The notes below the pieces were generated by a model. It had not been told where the DNA came from, searched no databases, and was given only the letters and a program-made list of their open reading frames with translations. DNA of 64,000 nt, from assembly GCF_002261425.1 (NCBI RefSeq), contig NZ_NEVJ01000003.1, forward strand, positions 806,001 to 870,000. The letters are read 5' to 3'. This DNA comes from Bordetella genomosp. 9. Its GTDB lineage: Bacteria; Pseudomonadota; Gammaproteobacteria; Burkholderiales; Burkholderiaceae_B. Shown piece after piece: positions 36,380-47,091 of this stretch. The first letter of the stretch is position 1, and each line of letters starts with the position of its first letter. A program made the translations under genes and the position numbers.

Positions 36380-37078
36380 TCAGGGCAGGTCGAACACCAG
36401 GACTTCGGCGTCCTCGCCCTTTTCCAGCGAAATGGCGGCTTCGTCTTCCACGGCCAGCGCGTCGCCGTCGACCAGGGCCTGGCCATTGACGGTGATCTTG
36501 CCGCGCGCCACGTGGACCCAGGCGCGGCGTCCGCTTGCCAGGGGCAGCGTGGCGCTTTCAGCGCCGTCGAACAGGCCGACGTACAGGCGGGCATCCTGAT
36601 GGATCAGGACCGAACCGTCCGCCGCGTCGGGCGATGCCACCAGGCGCAGGCGTCCGCGCTTGTCGGCTTCCTCGAAGCGCTTTTCCTCGTAGCCCGGGTC
36701 GATGCCGACGGCATTGGGCTCGATCCAGATCTGCAGCAGATGCGTGCCGCGGTCGGGCTGCGGGTTGAACTCGGAATGCAGCACGCCGCGCCCGGCGCTC
36801 ATGCGTTGCACGTCGCCGGGACGGATGGTCGAGCCATTGCCCATGTTGTCCTTGTGCGCGACGGCGCCGTCCAGCACGTAGGTCAGGATCTCCATATCGC
36901 GATGCCCGTGCGTGCCGAAGCCGCGGCCGGCCGCGATGTGGTCGTCGTTGATCACGCGCAGCGGACCGAAGCCCATATGGCGCGGGTCATAGTAGTTCGC
37001 GAAGGAAAACGTATGGGCGCTCTTCAGCCAGCCGTGGTCGGCGTGGCCGCGTTCTTCGCTGCGTCGCAGGGTAAGCAT
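36380..37078 (-). CDS. Pirin-family protein, YhhW quercetin 2,3-dioxygenase type
   Basis: A 232-residue pirin closely matching the E. coli YhhW layout: MLTLRRSEERGHADHGWLKSAHTFSFANYYDP start, metal site GFGTHGHRDMEILTYVLDGAVAHKD and second motif MSAGRGVLHSEFNP. YhhW cleaves quercetin in vitro with a divalent metal. ATG at 37078 has AGGAG upstream. Gene order pirin-pirin downstream of a divergent LysR regulator suggests a response to aromatic or flavonoid compounds (inference). Confidence 0.92.
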   Translation of the reverse strand: MLTLRRSEERGHADHGWLKSAHTFSFANYYDPRHMGFGPLRVINDDHIAAGRGFGTHGHRDMEILTYVLDGAVAHKDNMGNGSTIRPGDVQRMSAGRGVLHSEFNPQPDRGTHLLQIWIEPNAVGIDPGYEEKRFEEADKRGRLRLVASPDAADGSVLIHQDARLYVGLFDGAESATLPLASGRRAWVHVARGKITVNGQALVDGDALAVEDEAAISLEKGEDAEVLVFDLP

Positions 37079-37161
37079 GGCGGAACTCCTTGTGTACGTT
37101 GTCGATGAACGTCATTGTGGGCGCCCGCGCCGGGCTTGCGGCTGAGCCGCTTTGAAGACAT

Positions 37162-37180
37162 CATTCAATAAATTTGAATG
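37162..37180. promoter_or_regulatory. Perfect palindromic LysR operator candidate
   Basis: CATTCAATAAATTTGAATG: seven-base arms CATTCAA / TTGAATG around TAAAT. It ends eight bases before the LysR start codon and lies between the divergent pirin and LysR genes, as expected for an autoregulated site. Confidence 0.6.
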
Positions 37181-37188
37181 GTTTCCCC

Positions 37189-38154
37189 ATGCCCGCCTCC
37201 CCTACGCCGCCGGCTTCCGACGCGCTGATCACCCCCGAATTGCTGCTGCTGGTCGACGCGATCGCGCGGCACGGCAGCTTCGCCAAGGCGGCGCGCGAAA
37301 TGGGCAAGGTGCCCTCGGCCGTCACCTACGCCATCCGCGGCCTGGAAGACCGCCTGGACGTATTGCTGTTCGACCGCAGCGGCCATCGCGCCGTGCTGAC
37401 GCCGGCCGGCCAGGCCCTGCTGGATGACGGCCGCCTGCTGCTGAAATCGCTGGAAGACCTGACCCGCCGCGTCCGCCGCATCTCCACCGGCTGGGAGCTG
37501 GAACTGCGCATCGCCGTCAACGGCGTGCTGCCGTGGCCGCCGCTGTACGACCTGATCGAAGAGTTCCAGACGCTCGGCAGCACCACCAAGCTGCGCTTCA
37601 CCAGCGAAGTGCTGAGCGGGACCTGGGACACCCTGGCGGGCGGGCGCGCGGACCTGCTGATCGGCGGCGATGCCGCGCTGGCGCCTCCCGGGCGTTTCGC
37701 CACCCAGCCCCTGGGCGAGGTGCATATGCTGTTCTGCGTGGCGCCGCACCACCCGCTGGCCCAGGCCACCGGGCCGCTGGCGCCGGCGGACATCGGCGCG
37801 CACTGCGCCGTCGTGGTGGCCGATACGTCGCGCGCCCTGCCCCCCTTGACGCGCAACCTGCTGGATACCCAGCAACGCGTGGTCATGCCCACCATGCAGG
37901 CCAAGATAGACGCGCAGATCCGCGGCGTGGGCTGCGGCTACATACCCAGGATGCTGGCCGCGCCGTACCTGGACCAGGGACTGCTGGTGGCAAAGGCCAC
38001 CCGCGACGGCGACCTGCACGAACGCCTGGCTTGCGCCTGGCGCGCGCCGGCGCAGGGCGAAGCGCTGAAATGGTGGTTGAAGAAGCTGGAATCGCCGCGC
38101 CTGCGCGGCAGCCTGGTGGACGCGCCGGCCGCCGGGCACCCGACGCGCGGCTGA
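37189..38154 (+). CDS. LysR-family transcriptional regulator
   Basis: A 321-residue LysR protein. HTH residues about 14-72: LLLLVDAIARHGSFAKAAREMG and VPSAVTYAIRGLEDRLDVLLF, the SAVTY variant seen in YhaJ-type regulators. ATG at 37189 is used; an in-frame TTG at 37174 would overlap the palindromic site. Divergent from the two pirin genes, its likely targets; YhhW/YhaJ are neighbours in E. coli as well, which supports the link. Confidence 0.91.
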   Translation: MPASPTPPASDALITPELLLLVDAIARHGSFAKAAREMGKVPSAVTYAIRGLEDRLDVLLFDRSGHRAVLTPAGQALLDDGRLLLKSLEDLTRRVRRISTGWELELRIAVNGVLPWPPLYDLIEEFQTLGSTTKLRFTSEVLSGTWDTLAGGRADLLIGGDAALAPPGRFATQPLGEVHMLFCVAPHHPLAQATGPLAPADIGAHCAVVVADTSRALPPLTRNLLDTQQRVVMPTMQAKIDAQIRGVGCGYIPRMLAAPYLDQGLLVAKATRDGDLHERLACAWRAPAQGEALKWWLKKLESPRLRGSLVDAPAAGHPTRG

Positions 38155-38248
38155 TGCGGCGTGGCGTGGCGCCAGGGCCACGGCCCGGCCACGGCCACTG
38201 TCAATGCCAGGACCACGGGCGCGGGCAGGACGACCGCAGCCAAACGGA

Positions 38249-38905
38249 TCAACGGCACTTGCGCATCGACATCGCGACGGCCTGCACCACATTGTTGGCG
38301 CCGAAGTTCACCCGATGGCATCCCAGCCATTCCGTCCAGTCCCCCTTGATGGGGGTGAATTCGACATAGAACCGGGCATCGGCCGACGCCGGCGTCCCGC
38401 CCATGCCGAAGATGGCCCTGAAGGCGCCGCGCGCCCCATCGACGGCCATGGCCGTATCGGCCGCTCCCTTGAAGGCATCGACCAGCGTGGCGCCGGCGCC
38501 CAGGCGGCCGGCGATGCCGGTGGCCTGGGCCACGACCGGGTCGGCGACGATGCCTGCCAGGGTCTTGACGGAATCGCTGGCGCCGGCGGCCAGCGCCCGC
38601 GCGGCGGAAAGATCGCTGAATCTTTCCGTGGCCCGGCAGCGCGCCACCTTGACGTAGATATGCGGCAGGCCCTGGATATTGTTCACGATGCCATAGCGCG
38701 ATTCGTTGGCCAGGAAATCGCTGATTTCGGCCAGGGTCCCGATCAGAACCAGTGGCCGGGCGCCCACGGAACTGTCCTCGAAGTGGTAGCAGTTGGTTCG
38801 CGCCGATCGCAGCGCCGGCGAATACTGTCCGCGGTCCTCGACGAAGCTGGCGCCCTTGAACATATGGACTTGCGCGGAGCCCTTGCGCATCAAACGGATA
38901 GACAT
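38249..38905 (-). CDS. Hypothetical protein, no recognised domain
   Basis: A 218-residue protein I do not recognise. No signal peptide or membrane helix is evident. The N-terminal half is mixed alpha/beta (LVLIGTLAEISDFLANESRYGI); the middle is Ala/Gly-rich helical (about residues 98-165); the C-terminus holds WTEWLGCHRVNFGANNVVQA and a basic end. Five Cys are scattered and do not form a clear metal motif. GAGAAGGG precedes the ATG at 38905 by about three bases. It lies alone between a LysR gene (convergent) and ntrC. Confidence 0.65.
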   Translation of the reverse strand: MSIRLMRKGSAQVHMFKGASFVEDRGQYSPALRSARTNCYHFEDSSVGARPLVLIGTLAEISDFLANESRYGIVNNIQGLPHIYVKVARCRATERFSDLSAARALAAGASDSVKTLAGIVADPVVAQATGIAGRLGAGATLVDAFKGAADTAMAVDGARGAFRAIFGMGGTPASADARFYVEFTPIKGDWTEWLGCHRVNFGANNVVQAVAMSMRKCR

Positions 38906-39030
38906 GCCCTTCTCATGATGGTCGGTGGTGTTGGAAAAACGGCGCGCATGTTGGCATCCGCGGTTCCGACCGAGAAGGTGATTATTCTGAAGCCGGCGAT
39001 GGACGGCGCCCGCCGTCCCGCCGGCGACCG

Positions 39031-40520
<1,490 letters not shown>

Positions 40521-40524
<4 letters not shown>

Positions 40525-41588
40525 GCGGATTCCATCGGCAGGACCAGGCGGAATTCAGTGTGCCTGGGTCGGGATTCGAATTCGATGATGCCGCCGTGCT
40601 GCTGCACGAAGTCCTGGGCCAGGCTCAGGCCCAGGCCCGTGCCGCCGGGACGCGCGGTAACGAGCGGATGGAAAATGCGGTCGCGGATGTGTTCCGGCAC
40701 ACCGGGACCGTTATCGATAATGGACAGCACGGCGGCCAAGCGGTGCTGGCGATGGGCCAGCATGACCCGCCGCGCCACACGCGTGCGCAGCGTGATCTGC
40801 GGCGGCGGCGCGTCGCCGCCAGCCGGCTGGATGGACAATTCCTGCGCCGCGTTGCGCGCCACGTTCAGCACGGCCTGCATCAGGCGCGCGGCGTCGCCTT
40901 GCAGATCGGGCATGGACGCGTCGTAGTCGCGCACGATGGTCAGGCCGTCACGGAACTCGGCCTGGATCAGGGCGCTGACGCGTTCGCAGATTTCGTGGAT
41001 ATTCACCGCCCGCGCGTTCAGGGGTACGCGCTGCGGCCCGATGAGGCGGTCGACCAGCGCCTGCAGGCGGTCGGCCTCCGATATGATCACCTGGGTATAT
41101 TCCGCCAGCGCCGGATCGGGCAATTCGCCTTCCAGCAATTGGGCGGCGCCACGCAGGCCCCCCAGCGGATTCTTCACTTCATGCGCCAGGTTGCGCAGCA
41201 ACTGCCGGTGCGTTTCGATCTCGTCGACCAGCCGGTGATTGCGGTCGGCGGTCACCCGCAGTTCGATTTCACGCACCTCGATCAGCACGGGCCAGGGCTG
41301 GCCCATCAAGGCGACGGTGGTCACCGCGACGCCGACCGACTCGGCTCCGCGTCGCAGCGACGTCATCTGGCGAACGTCGGCGACATTGCCGGCCTTCGCC
41401 AGATCGATCGACGAATGCATGGCCTCGCGGTCGTCGAACAACGACTCGGCCGGCTGGCCGGTCAGCTGGCGACGCGAGCGGCCCAGCAGATCCTCGGCCG
41501 CCGCATTCGCATATTCGATACAACCCCGCTCGTCGACCAGCAGTACCGATGTCGCGAGCAGTTCAAAGGCTTCTACATTCATCTTCAT
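40521..41588 (-). CDS. ntrB: Nitrogen regulation sensor kinase NtrB
   Basis: A 355-residue cytoplasmic histidine kinase/phosphatase. N-terminal PAS domain (residues about 5-110), DHp helix with the phosphorylated His in LRNLAHEVKNPLGGLRGAAQLL, then the GHKL ATPase (NVARNAAQE, IIDNGPGVPEHI, GGTGLGLSLAQDFV). It responds to PII in the family. Three in-frame starts cluster (GTG 41591, ATG 41588, ATG 41582); 41588 is taken but not certain. A perfect hairpin separates it from glnA, so its expression is probably lower than glnA. Confidence 0.95.
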
Positions 41589-41606
41589 CACCCGGGGCGG
41601 TGTACA

Positions 41607-41630
41607 GGCGGACCGGTGCCCCGGTCCGCC
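41607..41630 (-). terminator. Perfect hairpin in the glnA-ntrB gap
   Basis: Ten-base arms GGCGGACCGG / CCGGTCCGCC with a four-base loop, 31 bases after the glnA stop and 19 bases before ntrB. Without a T run it is likely an attenuator or processing/stabilising hairpin that sets the glnA to ntrBC ratio. Confidence 0.6.
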
Positions 41631-41660
41631 CCTGCGCGCCCCCGGGAACTCAGCCGGCGA

Positions 41661-43073
41661 TCACAGGCTGTAGTACATGTCGAATTCGACAGGGTGCGTC
41701 GTCATGCGCAGACGCTGCACTTCCTGCTCCTTCAACGCCAGATAGCCGTCCAGCATGTCGTCGGTGAACACACCGCCGCGCGTCAGGAACTCGCGATCCT
41801 TGTCCAGCGCTTCCAAGGCCTGATCCAGCGACGAGCAAACGGTCGGGATCTTGGCGTCTTCTTCCGGCGGCAGGTCGTACAGGTTCTTGTCGGCCGGGTC
41901 GCCCGGGTGGATCTTGTTCTGGACGCCGTCCAGGCCGGCCATCATCAGCGCCGAGAAAGCCAGGTACGGGTTGGCCAGGGGATCCGGGAAGCGCGTTTCG
42001 ATACGGCGGCCCTTGGGGTTGCCGACGTACGGAATGCGGATCGAAGCCGAACGGTTGCGCGCCGAGTAGGCCAGCTTGACCGGCGCCTCGAAGTGAGGAA
42101 CCAGACGCTTGTAGGAGTTCGTGCCAGGGTTGGTGATCGCGTTCAGCGCGCGGGCATGCTTGATGATGCCGCCGATGTAGTACAGCGCGAACTCGGACAG
42201 GCCGGCGTAGCCGTTGCCGGCGAACAGGTTCTGGCCGTCCTTCCAGATCGACTGGTGCACGTGCATGCCGGAACCGTTGTCGCCGACGACGGGCTTGGGC
42301 ATGAAGGTGGCGGTCTTGCCGTAGGCGTGCGCCACGTTGTGCACGACGTACTTCAGGACCTGGTTCCAGTCGGCGCGCTGGACCAGCGTGCTGAACTTGG
42401 TACCGATTTCCAGCTGGCCGGGCGCCGCCACTTCATGGTGGTGCACTTCGACCGGCACGCCTTGCTGTTCGAGCAGCAGGCACATTTCCGAACGCATGTC
42501 CTGGAAGGAGTCGACCGGGGGCACGGGGAAATAGCCGCCCTTGACCAGCGGACGATGACCCAGGTTGCCGCCTTCGAATTCCACGCCGGTGGACCAGGGC
42601 GCTTCTTCCGACTTGATCTTGACGAAGGTGCCCGACATGTCGGTGTTCCACGTCACGCCGTCGAACACGAAGAATTCCGGTTCCGGACCGAAGTAAGCGG
42701 TGTCGCCGATACCGGAGGCCTTCAGGTAGGCTTCGGCGCGCTTGGCCAGCGAGCGGGGATCACGGGAATAACCCTTCATGTCCGACGGTTCGACGACGTC
42801 GCAGGTCAGGATCAGGGTGGTTTCTTCCATGAACGGATCGATCCGGGCCGTGGTGGCGTCCGGGATCAGCAGCATGTCGGAGGCTTCGATGCCCTTCCAG
42901 CCCGGGATCGAGGAGCCGTCGAACGCGTGGCCGCTTTCAAACTTGTCTTCGTCGATCACGTGGGACGGCACCGACACGTGGTGCTCGCGGCCGGCGGTGT
43001 CGGTGAAACGGAAGTCGACGAACTTGACTTCCGCGTCAGCAATCTGTTTCAGGACTTCTTTAGGACTTGCCAT
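41661..43073 (-). CDS. glnA: Glutamine synthetase type I
   Basis: A 470-residue GlnA making glutamine from glutamate, ammonia and ATP. Signature segments are [63 protein letters not shown] and the adenylylation loop [10 protein letters not shown] with Tyr399. ATG at 43073 has GGAG at suitable spacing; the ATG at 43078 abuts it. Upstream lie a sigma-54 promoter and an NtrC site; ntrB and ntrC follow. Activity should also be controlled by GlnE adenylylation, as the Tyr loop is intact. Confidence 0.98.
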   Translation of the reverse strand: MASPKEVLKQIADAEVKFVDFRFTDTAGREHHVSVPSHVIDEDKFESGHAFDGSSIPGWKGIEASDMLLIPDATTARIDPFMEETTLILTCDVVEPSDMKGYSRDPRSLAKRAEAYLKASGIGDTAYFGPEPEFFVFDGVTWNTDMSGTFVKIKSEEAPWSTGVEFEGGNLGHRPLVKGGYFPVPPVDSFQDMRSEMCLLLEQQGVPVEVHHHEVAAPGQLEIGTKFSTLVQRADWNQVLKYVVHNVAHAYGKTATFMPKPVVGDNGSGMHVHQSIWKDGQNLFAGNGYAGLSEFALYYIGGIIKHARALNAITNPGTNSYKRLVPHFEAPVKLAYSARNRSASIRIPYVGNPKGRRIETRFPDPLANPYLAFSALMMAGLDGVQNKIHPGDPADKNLYDLPPEEDAKIPTVCSSLDQALEALDKDREFLTRGGVFTDDMLDGYLALKEQEVQRLRMTTHPVEFDMYYSL

Positions 43074-43093
43074 GTCATCTCCGTTGATAAAGG

Positions 43094-43113
43094 GTCGAGT
43101 GCTGCAACTCGAC
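43094..43113 (-). promoter_or_regulatory. Stem-loop in the glnA 5' leader
   Basis: GTCGAGT (43094-43100) pairs with ACTCGAC (43107-43113) around GCTGCA. With a sigma-54 start near 43118 the stem would form at the 5' end of the glnA transcript, where it could protect the mRNA. Confidence 0.5.
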
Positions 43114-43129
43114 TGGCACTCGGCTAAAA

Positions 43130-43145
43130 AGCAACATCCATGCCA
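43130..43145 (-). promoter_or_regulatory. Sigma-54 promoter of glnA
   Basis: On the minus strand TGGCATGGATGTTGCT matches the -24/-12 consensus TGGCACR-N4-TTGCW with one mismatch and correct GG-GC spacing. It lies 57-72 bases upstream of the glnA start. Confidence 0.85.
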
Positions 43146-43203
43146 TGTTTTCACATGGGAATCCCGGGGAGATCCATCCCTTGCTGGACCGATCGCGGGA
43201 TAA

Positions 43204-43220
43204 TGCACCAATTATGTGCA
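43204..43220. promoter_or_regulatory. NtrC-binding site upstream of glnA
   Basis: TGCACCAATTATGTGCA is a palindrome of the NtrC type (TGCAC-N5-TGGTGCA on the minus strand), centred about 75 bases upstream of the -24/-12 element centre. A further half-site TTTGGTGCA occurs at 43246-43254 inside the end of hemW. Confidence 0.85.
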
Positions 43221-43254
43221 AAACACGAAGCATGAAACGAACTACTTTGGTGCA

Positions 43255-44487
43255 TCAGTTCAAAAACAGTGCTTGAAGGTCGTTGAGGAACGCCCAACCG
43301 CGAGGCGTTGCCTTCAACCGGGTCGGGTCGGCGTCCAGCAAACCCTTGCCCGTGGCCGCCTCCAGTTGGTGCGCGATCGCGGCCAGCGACACGCCGGTGC
43401 GCTCGGCGAAATACGTCGCCGGCACGCCCTCCTTCAGGCGCAGCACATTCAGCATGAACTCGAAGGGCAGCTCATCCGCGGCGATTTCGCGCGACTCGGC
43501 GATGTGCGAGCCGTCGCGCGCCACCGCGGCGGCCATCCAGCGTTCCGGATTGCGGGTACGGGCTTCGCGCAGGATACGGTCGTGAAATGAAAGTTTGCCG
43601 TGCGCGCCGGGTCCGATGCCCAGATAGTCGCCGAATTCCCAATAATTCACATTGTGGCGGCAGCGCGCGCCGGGCCGCGCATAGGCGGATACCTCGTAGC
43701 GCGCCAGGCCGGCCTGGGCGGCCAGGGCTTCCACCTCGTCCTGCATGGCGGCCGCCGTGTCGTCGTCCGGCAGGTGTTCGGGCGGGAATTTCGCGAAGAC
43801 CGTGTTCGGCTCCATCGTCAGGTGGTACAGGGACAGGTGCTCGGTGCCATGCGACAGAGCCTCGCGGACGTCGGCCTGGCAGGCCTGCAGCGTCTGTCCT
43901 GGCAGCGCGAACATCAGGTCCAGGTTGACGCGGGGCACCGCGGCCTGCGCCATGGCGATCGCCCGGCGAGCCTGGCCGGCGTCGTGGATGCGGCCCAGCG
44001 CGCGCAACTGCGCGTCGTCGAAGCTTTGGATGCCCAGCGACAGCCGGTTCACCCCGCTGGCGGCGTAGTCCCGGAAGCGGCCGGCCTCGGCCGTGCCCGG
44101 ATTGGCCTCCATGGTGATTTCGGCGTCCGGCCACAGGTTCAGGTAGGCGCGCAGCATCGCCAGCAGTTCGTCCAGGCCCGCGGCCGACAGCAGGCTGGGC
44201 GTGCCGCCGCCCAGGAACACCGAGATCACCTGGCGGCCCCAGATCTGCGGCAGCGCCTGCTCCAGGTCGGCGCGCAGGGCGTCCAGGTAGGCGCGTTCCG
44301 GGATGTCGCCGTCGGCCGCGTGCGAATTGAAATCGCAATAGGGGCACTTGCGCACGCACCACGGCACATGCACGTAAACGGACAAGGGCGGCAGGCTGGT
44401 CAGGCCGGGGCGCAGGAGCCCCGCCGCCGCGGCGTGGCCGGGTACGGGGGCGGCGCCGGCCGGCCGGATCGGTATGGTGATGGGCAT
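43255..44487 (-). CDS. hemW: Radical SAM heme chaperone HemW
   Basis: A 410-residue HemW, formerly annotated as oxygen-independent coproporphyrinogen III oxidase. The radical-SAM cluster is CVRKCPYCDF (Cys44, 48, 51), followed by ISVFLGGGTPSLL and the SAM-binding strands. It lacks the extra N-terminal residues of true HemN, and is thought to deliver heme to membrane targets. ATG at 44487; it starts 16 bases after the rdgB stop and is co-transcribed with it. Its 3' end comes within 34 bases of the NtrC site. Confidence 0.94.
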   Translation of the reverse strand: MPITIPIRPAGAAPVPGHAAAAGLLRPGLTSLPPLSVYVHVPWCVRKCPYCDFNSHAADGDIPERAYLDALRADLEQALPQIWGRQVISVFLGGGTPSLLSAAGLDELLAMLRAYLNLWPDAEITMEANPGTAEAGRFRDYAASGVNRLSLGIQSFDDAQLRALGRIHDAGQARRAIAMAQAAVPRVNLDLMFALPGQTLQACQADVREALSHGTEHLSLYHLTMEPNTVFAKFPPEHLPDDDTAAAMQDEVEALAAQAGLARYEVSAYARPGARCRHNVNYWEFGDYLGIGPGAHGKLSFHDRILREARTRNPERWMAAAVARDGSHIAESREIAADELPFEFMLNVLRLKEGVPATYFAERTGVSLAAIAHQLEAATGKGLLDADPTRLKATPRGWAFLNDLQALFLN

Positions 44488-44503
44488 GGCGTGTGGCCGC
44501 GCG

Positions 44504-45130
44504 TCAGCGCGCGGCGCGCTGCAACTTCGCCATCAGCTCGCGCAAGGCCTGCGCGCGGTGGCTGACGGCGTTCTTTTCGGCGGGCGCCAGTTCGGCGGCC
44601 GTCTTGCCCAGGTCGGGCAGATAGAAATGCGGGTCGTAGCCGAAACCGTGCTCACCGCGCGGCGCATCGGCGATTTCGCCGTACCAGACGCCCTCGCCCA
44701 GCAAGGGCCGCGGGTCGTCGGCCGCGCGCACCATGGCCAGGACGGCGATATAACAGGCGCGGCGGTCCGGCTGCCCGGCCAGTTCGCGGACCAGCATGGC
44801 GTTGTTGGCCGCGTCGGATTTCTCGCCGCCGTTCATGCTGGCATAGCGGGCGGAATACACCCCGGGCGCGCCGCCCAGGGCATCCACGCACAGGCCGGAA
44901 TCGTCCGCCAGGGCCGGCAGGCCGGTCACCCGGCTGGCGTGGCGCGCCTTTTCCAGCGCGTTCTCGATGAACGTGCAATGCGGCTCGGGGGCCTCGGGCA
45001 CGCCCAGCTGGCCCTGCGGAATCAATTCGATGCCCAGCGGCGCGAACAGCGCGGAGAATTCACGCAGCTTGCCGGCGTTGCCGGAGGCGAGCACCACGCG
45101 GCGGATACCGGGTACTGAGTCTGAAGCCAT
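44504..45130 (-). CDS. rdgB: XTP/dITP pyrophosphatase RdgB (HAM1)
   Basis: A 208-residue nucleotide-pool sanitiser that hydrolyses dITP, XTP and related purines to monophosphates. Motifs are VVLASGNAGKLREF (substrate N-terminus), FIENALEKARHAS, ALADDSGLCVDALGGAPGVYSARYA and GHGFGYDPHFYLP-like EHGFGYDPHFYLP, ending NAVSHRAQAL. ATG at 45130 gives the usual length; the frame is open further upstream. First gene of rdgB-hemW. Confidence 0.95.
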   Translation of the reverse strand: MASDSVPGIRRVVLASGNAGKLREFSALFAPLGIELIPQGQLGVPEAPEPHCTFIENALEKARHASRVTGLPALADDSGLCVDALGGAPGVYSARYASMNGGEKSDAANNAMLVRELAGQPDRRACYIAVLAMVRAADDPRPLLGEGVWYGEIADAPRGEHGFGYDPHFYLPDLGKTAAELAPAEKNAVSHRAQALRELMAKLQRAAR

Positions 45131-45261
45131 GGGATTTGTAACCAACGATGCGGGTGGCAAAGCAAACTGGTAGTGTATCGCCCGCGCGGCAAGACACAGA
45201 TTGAAACGCCTGCGCAATATGCGCCGCTCACCATTAGGCGGTTTTCACCCGGTGCCAAAGC

Positions 45262-47091
45262 ATGCACGCGTCCGTTCCTTCCGCTCTCCCGGCTGCCGGC
45301 CCTCCCGCCGTCCTGTCTCCCCTGAGCCTGCTGGACGAGATCCTGCGGTCCGGACGCCTGAGCGCGCTGTACCAGCCGGTGATCGATTTGGCCAACAGCC
45401 GCGTCTACGGCTACGAGAGCCTGATCCGCGGTCCCGTCGATAGCGAATTCCACATGCCGGAGGCGCTGTTCGGCGAAGCCCGCCGCCGCGGCGTGCATCC
45501 GCTGGTCGAACACGCCAGCGCCACCAGCGGCATGCGCTCCTTCCAGGACGCCGAGCCGCCGGCCGGCAGCAACCTGTTCCTGAACATGTCGGCCTCGGCC
45601 CTGCTGCATTTCTGGCTGCAATGGGGCGAGGCGATGCCGGCCCGCCTGCTGGACGGCTGCGCCCTGGAGCCCGGGCGGATCATCATCGAATTGACCGAGC
45701 ACGATCCGGCCTTTCCGGACATGCGCGTGCTGACCCGCATCCTGCGCGCCCTGCGCGCGCATGGCATGCGGCTGGCGCTGGACGACTACGGCGTGGGCCA
45801 TGGCAGCCTGCAGCTGTGGTCCGAGGCGCAGCCGGACCTGGTCAAGATAGACCGCTATTTCTTCCATGGCATCGCGCAGGACGAGCGGCGGCAGAAGCTG
45901 GTGCGCGCCGTCCTTTCGGTGGCGCAATGCCTGGGTACGCCGACGATCGCCGAAGGCGTCGAAACCGCGGAGGACCTGGCCGTCGTCCGCGACCTGGGCA
46001 TCCGCTACGCCCAGGGCTGGTTCCTGGGCTATCCCGCGGCGCGCCCGCATGGCGACGTGACGCCGCAGGTGCGCCAGGTATTGGAGCAGCGTGCGCCCGC
46101 GCGCGGCGCGGCCCGCGTCCCGGGCGCGACGGCGGCCACGCTGCGCGTGCAGGCGCCTTCGGTCTCGCCCAGCCGCCATACCAACGACGACGTCCACCGG
46201 CTGTTCGACGAACACAAGTCGCTGCACGCCGTGGCCGTGGTCGACGACGACAACCGGCCGCTGGGCATCATCAACCGCCGCGACTTCACCGACCGCTACG
46301 CACAGCGCTATACGCGCGAGCTGTTCGGGCGCGACGGCTGCACCACCTTCATGAACGGCGAACCGGTGCTGGTGGACGTGCATGCCTCCATCGACCAGCT
46401 CAGCCATGTGTTGGTGTCGGACGACCAGCGCTACCTGGTCGACGGGTTCATCATCACCCGCGACGGCAACTACGACGGCCTGGGCACCGGCGAAGCCCTG
46501 GTGCGCTCGGTGACCGAAATGCGGATCGAAGCCGCGCGCTACGCGAATCCGCTGACTTCCCTGCCCGGCAACATTCCCATCAGCCAGCATATCGGCAGCC
46601 TGCTGGAAGGCGGCGTGGAGTTCGTGACCGGCTATTGCGACCTGAACCACTTCAAACCGTTCAACGACGTGTATGGCTATTGGCGCGGCGACGACATGAT
46701 CCAGCTGTGCGCGACGGTCATCCGCAGCCACTGCGATCCGCAGCGGGATTTCGTCGGCCATGTGGGCGGCGACGATTTCGTGATCCTGTTCCGCAGCGCC
46801 GACTGGCGCGAGCGCGCCGAACGCATCATCCACGACTTCAATCGCAACGCGATCGACCTGTACGACGACGAAGGCCGCGCGCGCGGCGGGATCGAAGCGG
46901 AAGACCGCTATGGGGTCATGCGGTCATTCCCCTTCGTCACGCTGAGCATCGGCGCCCTGTACGTCTCGCCCCAGTCAGGCGTGCGCATCCGCCCGGAAGA
47001 CATCGCCTCGGCGGCCGCCCGCGTGAAGCACCAGGTCAAGCATGGAGACGTTCCGCTCGTCGTCGAGCCCTACCTGGCGCCCGGCGGCTGA
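45262..47091 (+). CDS. EAL-CBS-GGDEF protein (cyclic-di-GMP turnover)
   Basis: A 609-residue cytoplasmic protein with the uncommon order EAL (about 20-270), CBS pair (about 300-430) and GGDEF (about 440-600). EAL residues appear complete: GYESLIRG (Glu52), [48 protein letters not shown], so phosphodiesterase activity is likely. The GGDEF box reads GGDDF (502-506), with Asp for the metal-binding Glu, so cyclase activity is doubtful and this domain may bind GTP to control the EAL domain. The CBS pair suggests adenine-nucleotide sensing. ATG at 45262. The last 117 bases overlap the convergent chemoreceptor gene. Confidence 0.92.
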   Translation: MHASVPSALPAAGPPAVLSPLSLLDEILRSGRLSALYQPVIDLANSRVYGYESLIRGPVDSEFHMPEALFGEARRRGVHPLVEHASATSGMRSFQDAEPPAGSNLFLNMSASALLHFWLQWGEAMPARLLDGCALEPGRIIIELTEHDPAFPDMRVLTRILRALRAHGMRLALDDYGVGHGSLQLWSEAQPDLVKIDRYFFHGIAQDERRQKLVRAVLSVAQCLGTPTIAEGVETAEDLAVVRDLGIRYAQGWFLGYPAARPHGDVTPQVRQVLEQRAPARGAARVPGATAATLRVQAPSVSPSRHTNDDVHRLFDEHKSLHAVAVVDDDNRPLGIINRRDFTDRYAQRYTRELFGRDGCTTFMNGEPVLVDVHASIDQLSHVLVSDDQRYLVDGFIITRDGNYDGLGTGEALVRSVTEMRIEAARYANPLTSLPGNIPISQHIGSLLEGGVEFVTGYCDLNHFKPFNDVYGYWRGDDMIQLCATVIRSHCDPQRDFVGHVGGDDFVILFRSADWRERAERIIHDFNRNAIDLYDDEGRARGGIEAEDRYGVMRSFPFVTLSIGALYVSPQSGVRIRPEDIASAAARVKHQVKHGDVPLVVEPYLAPGG

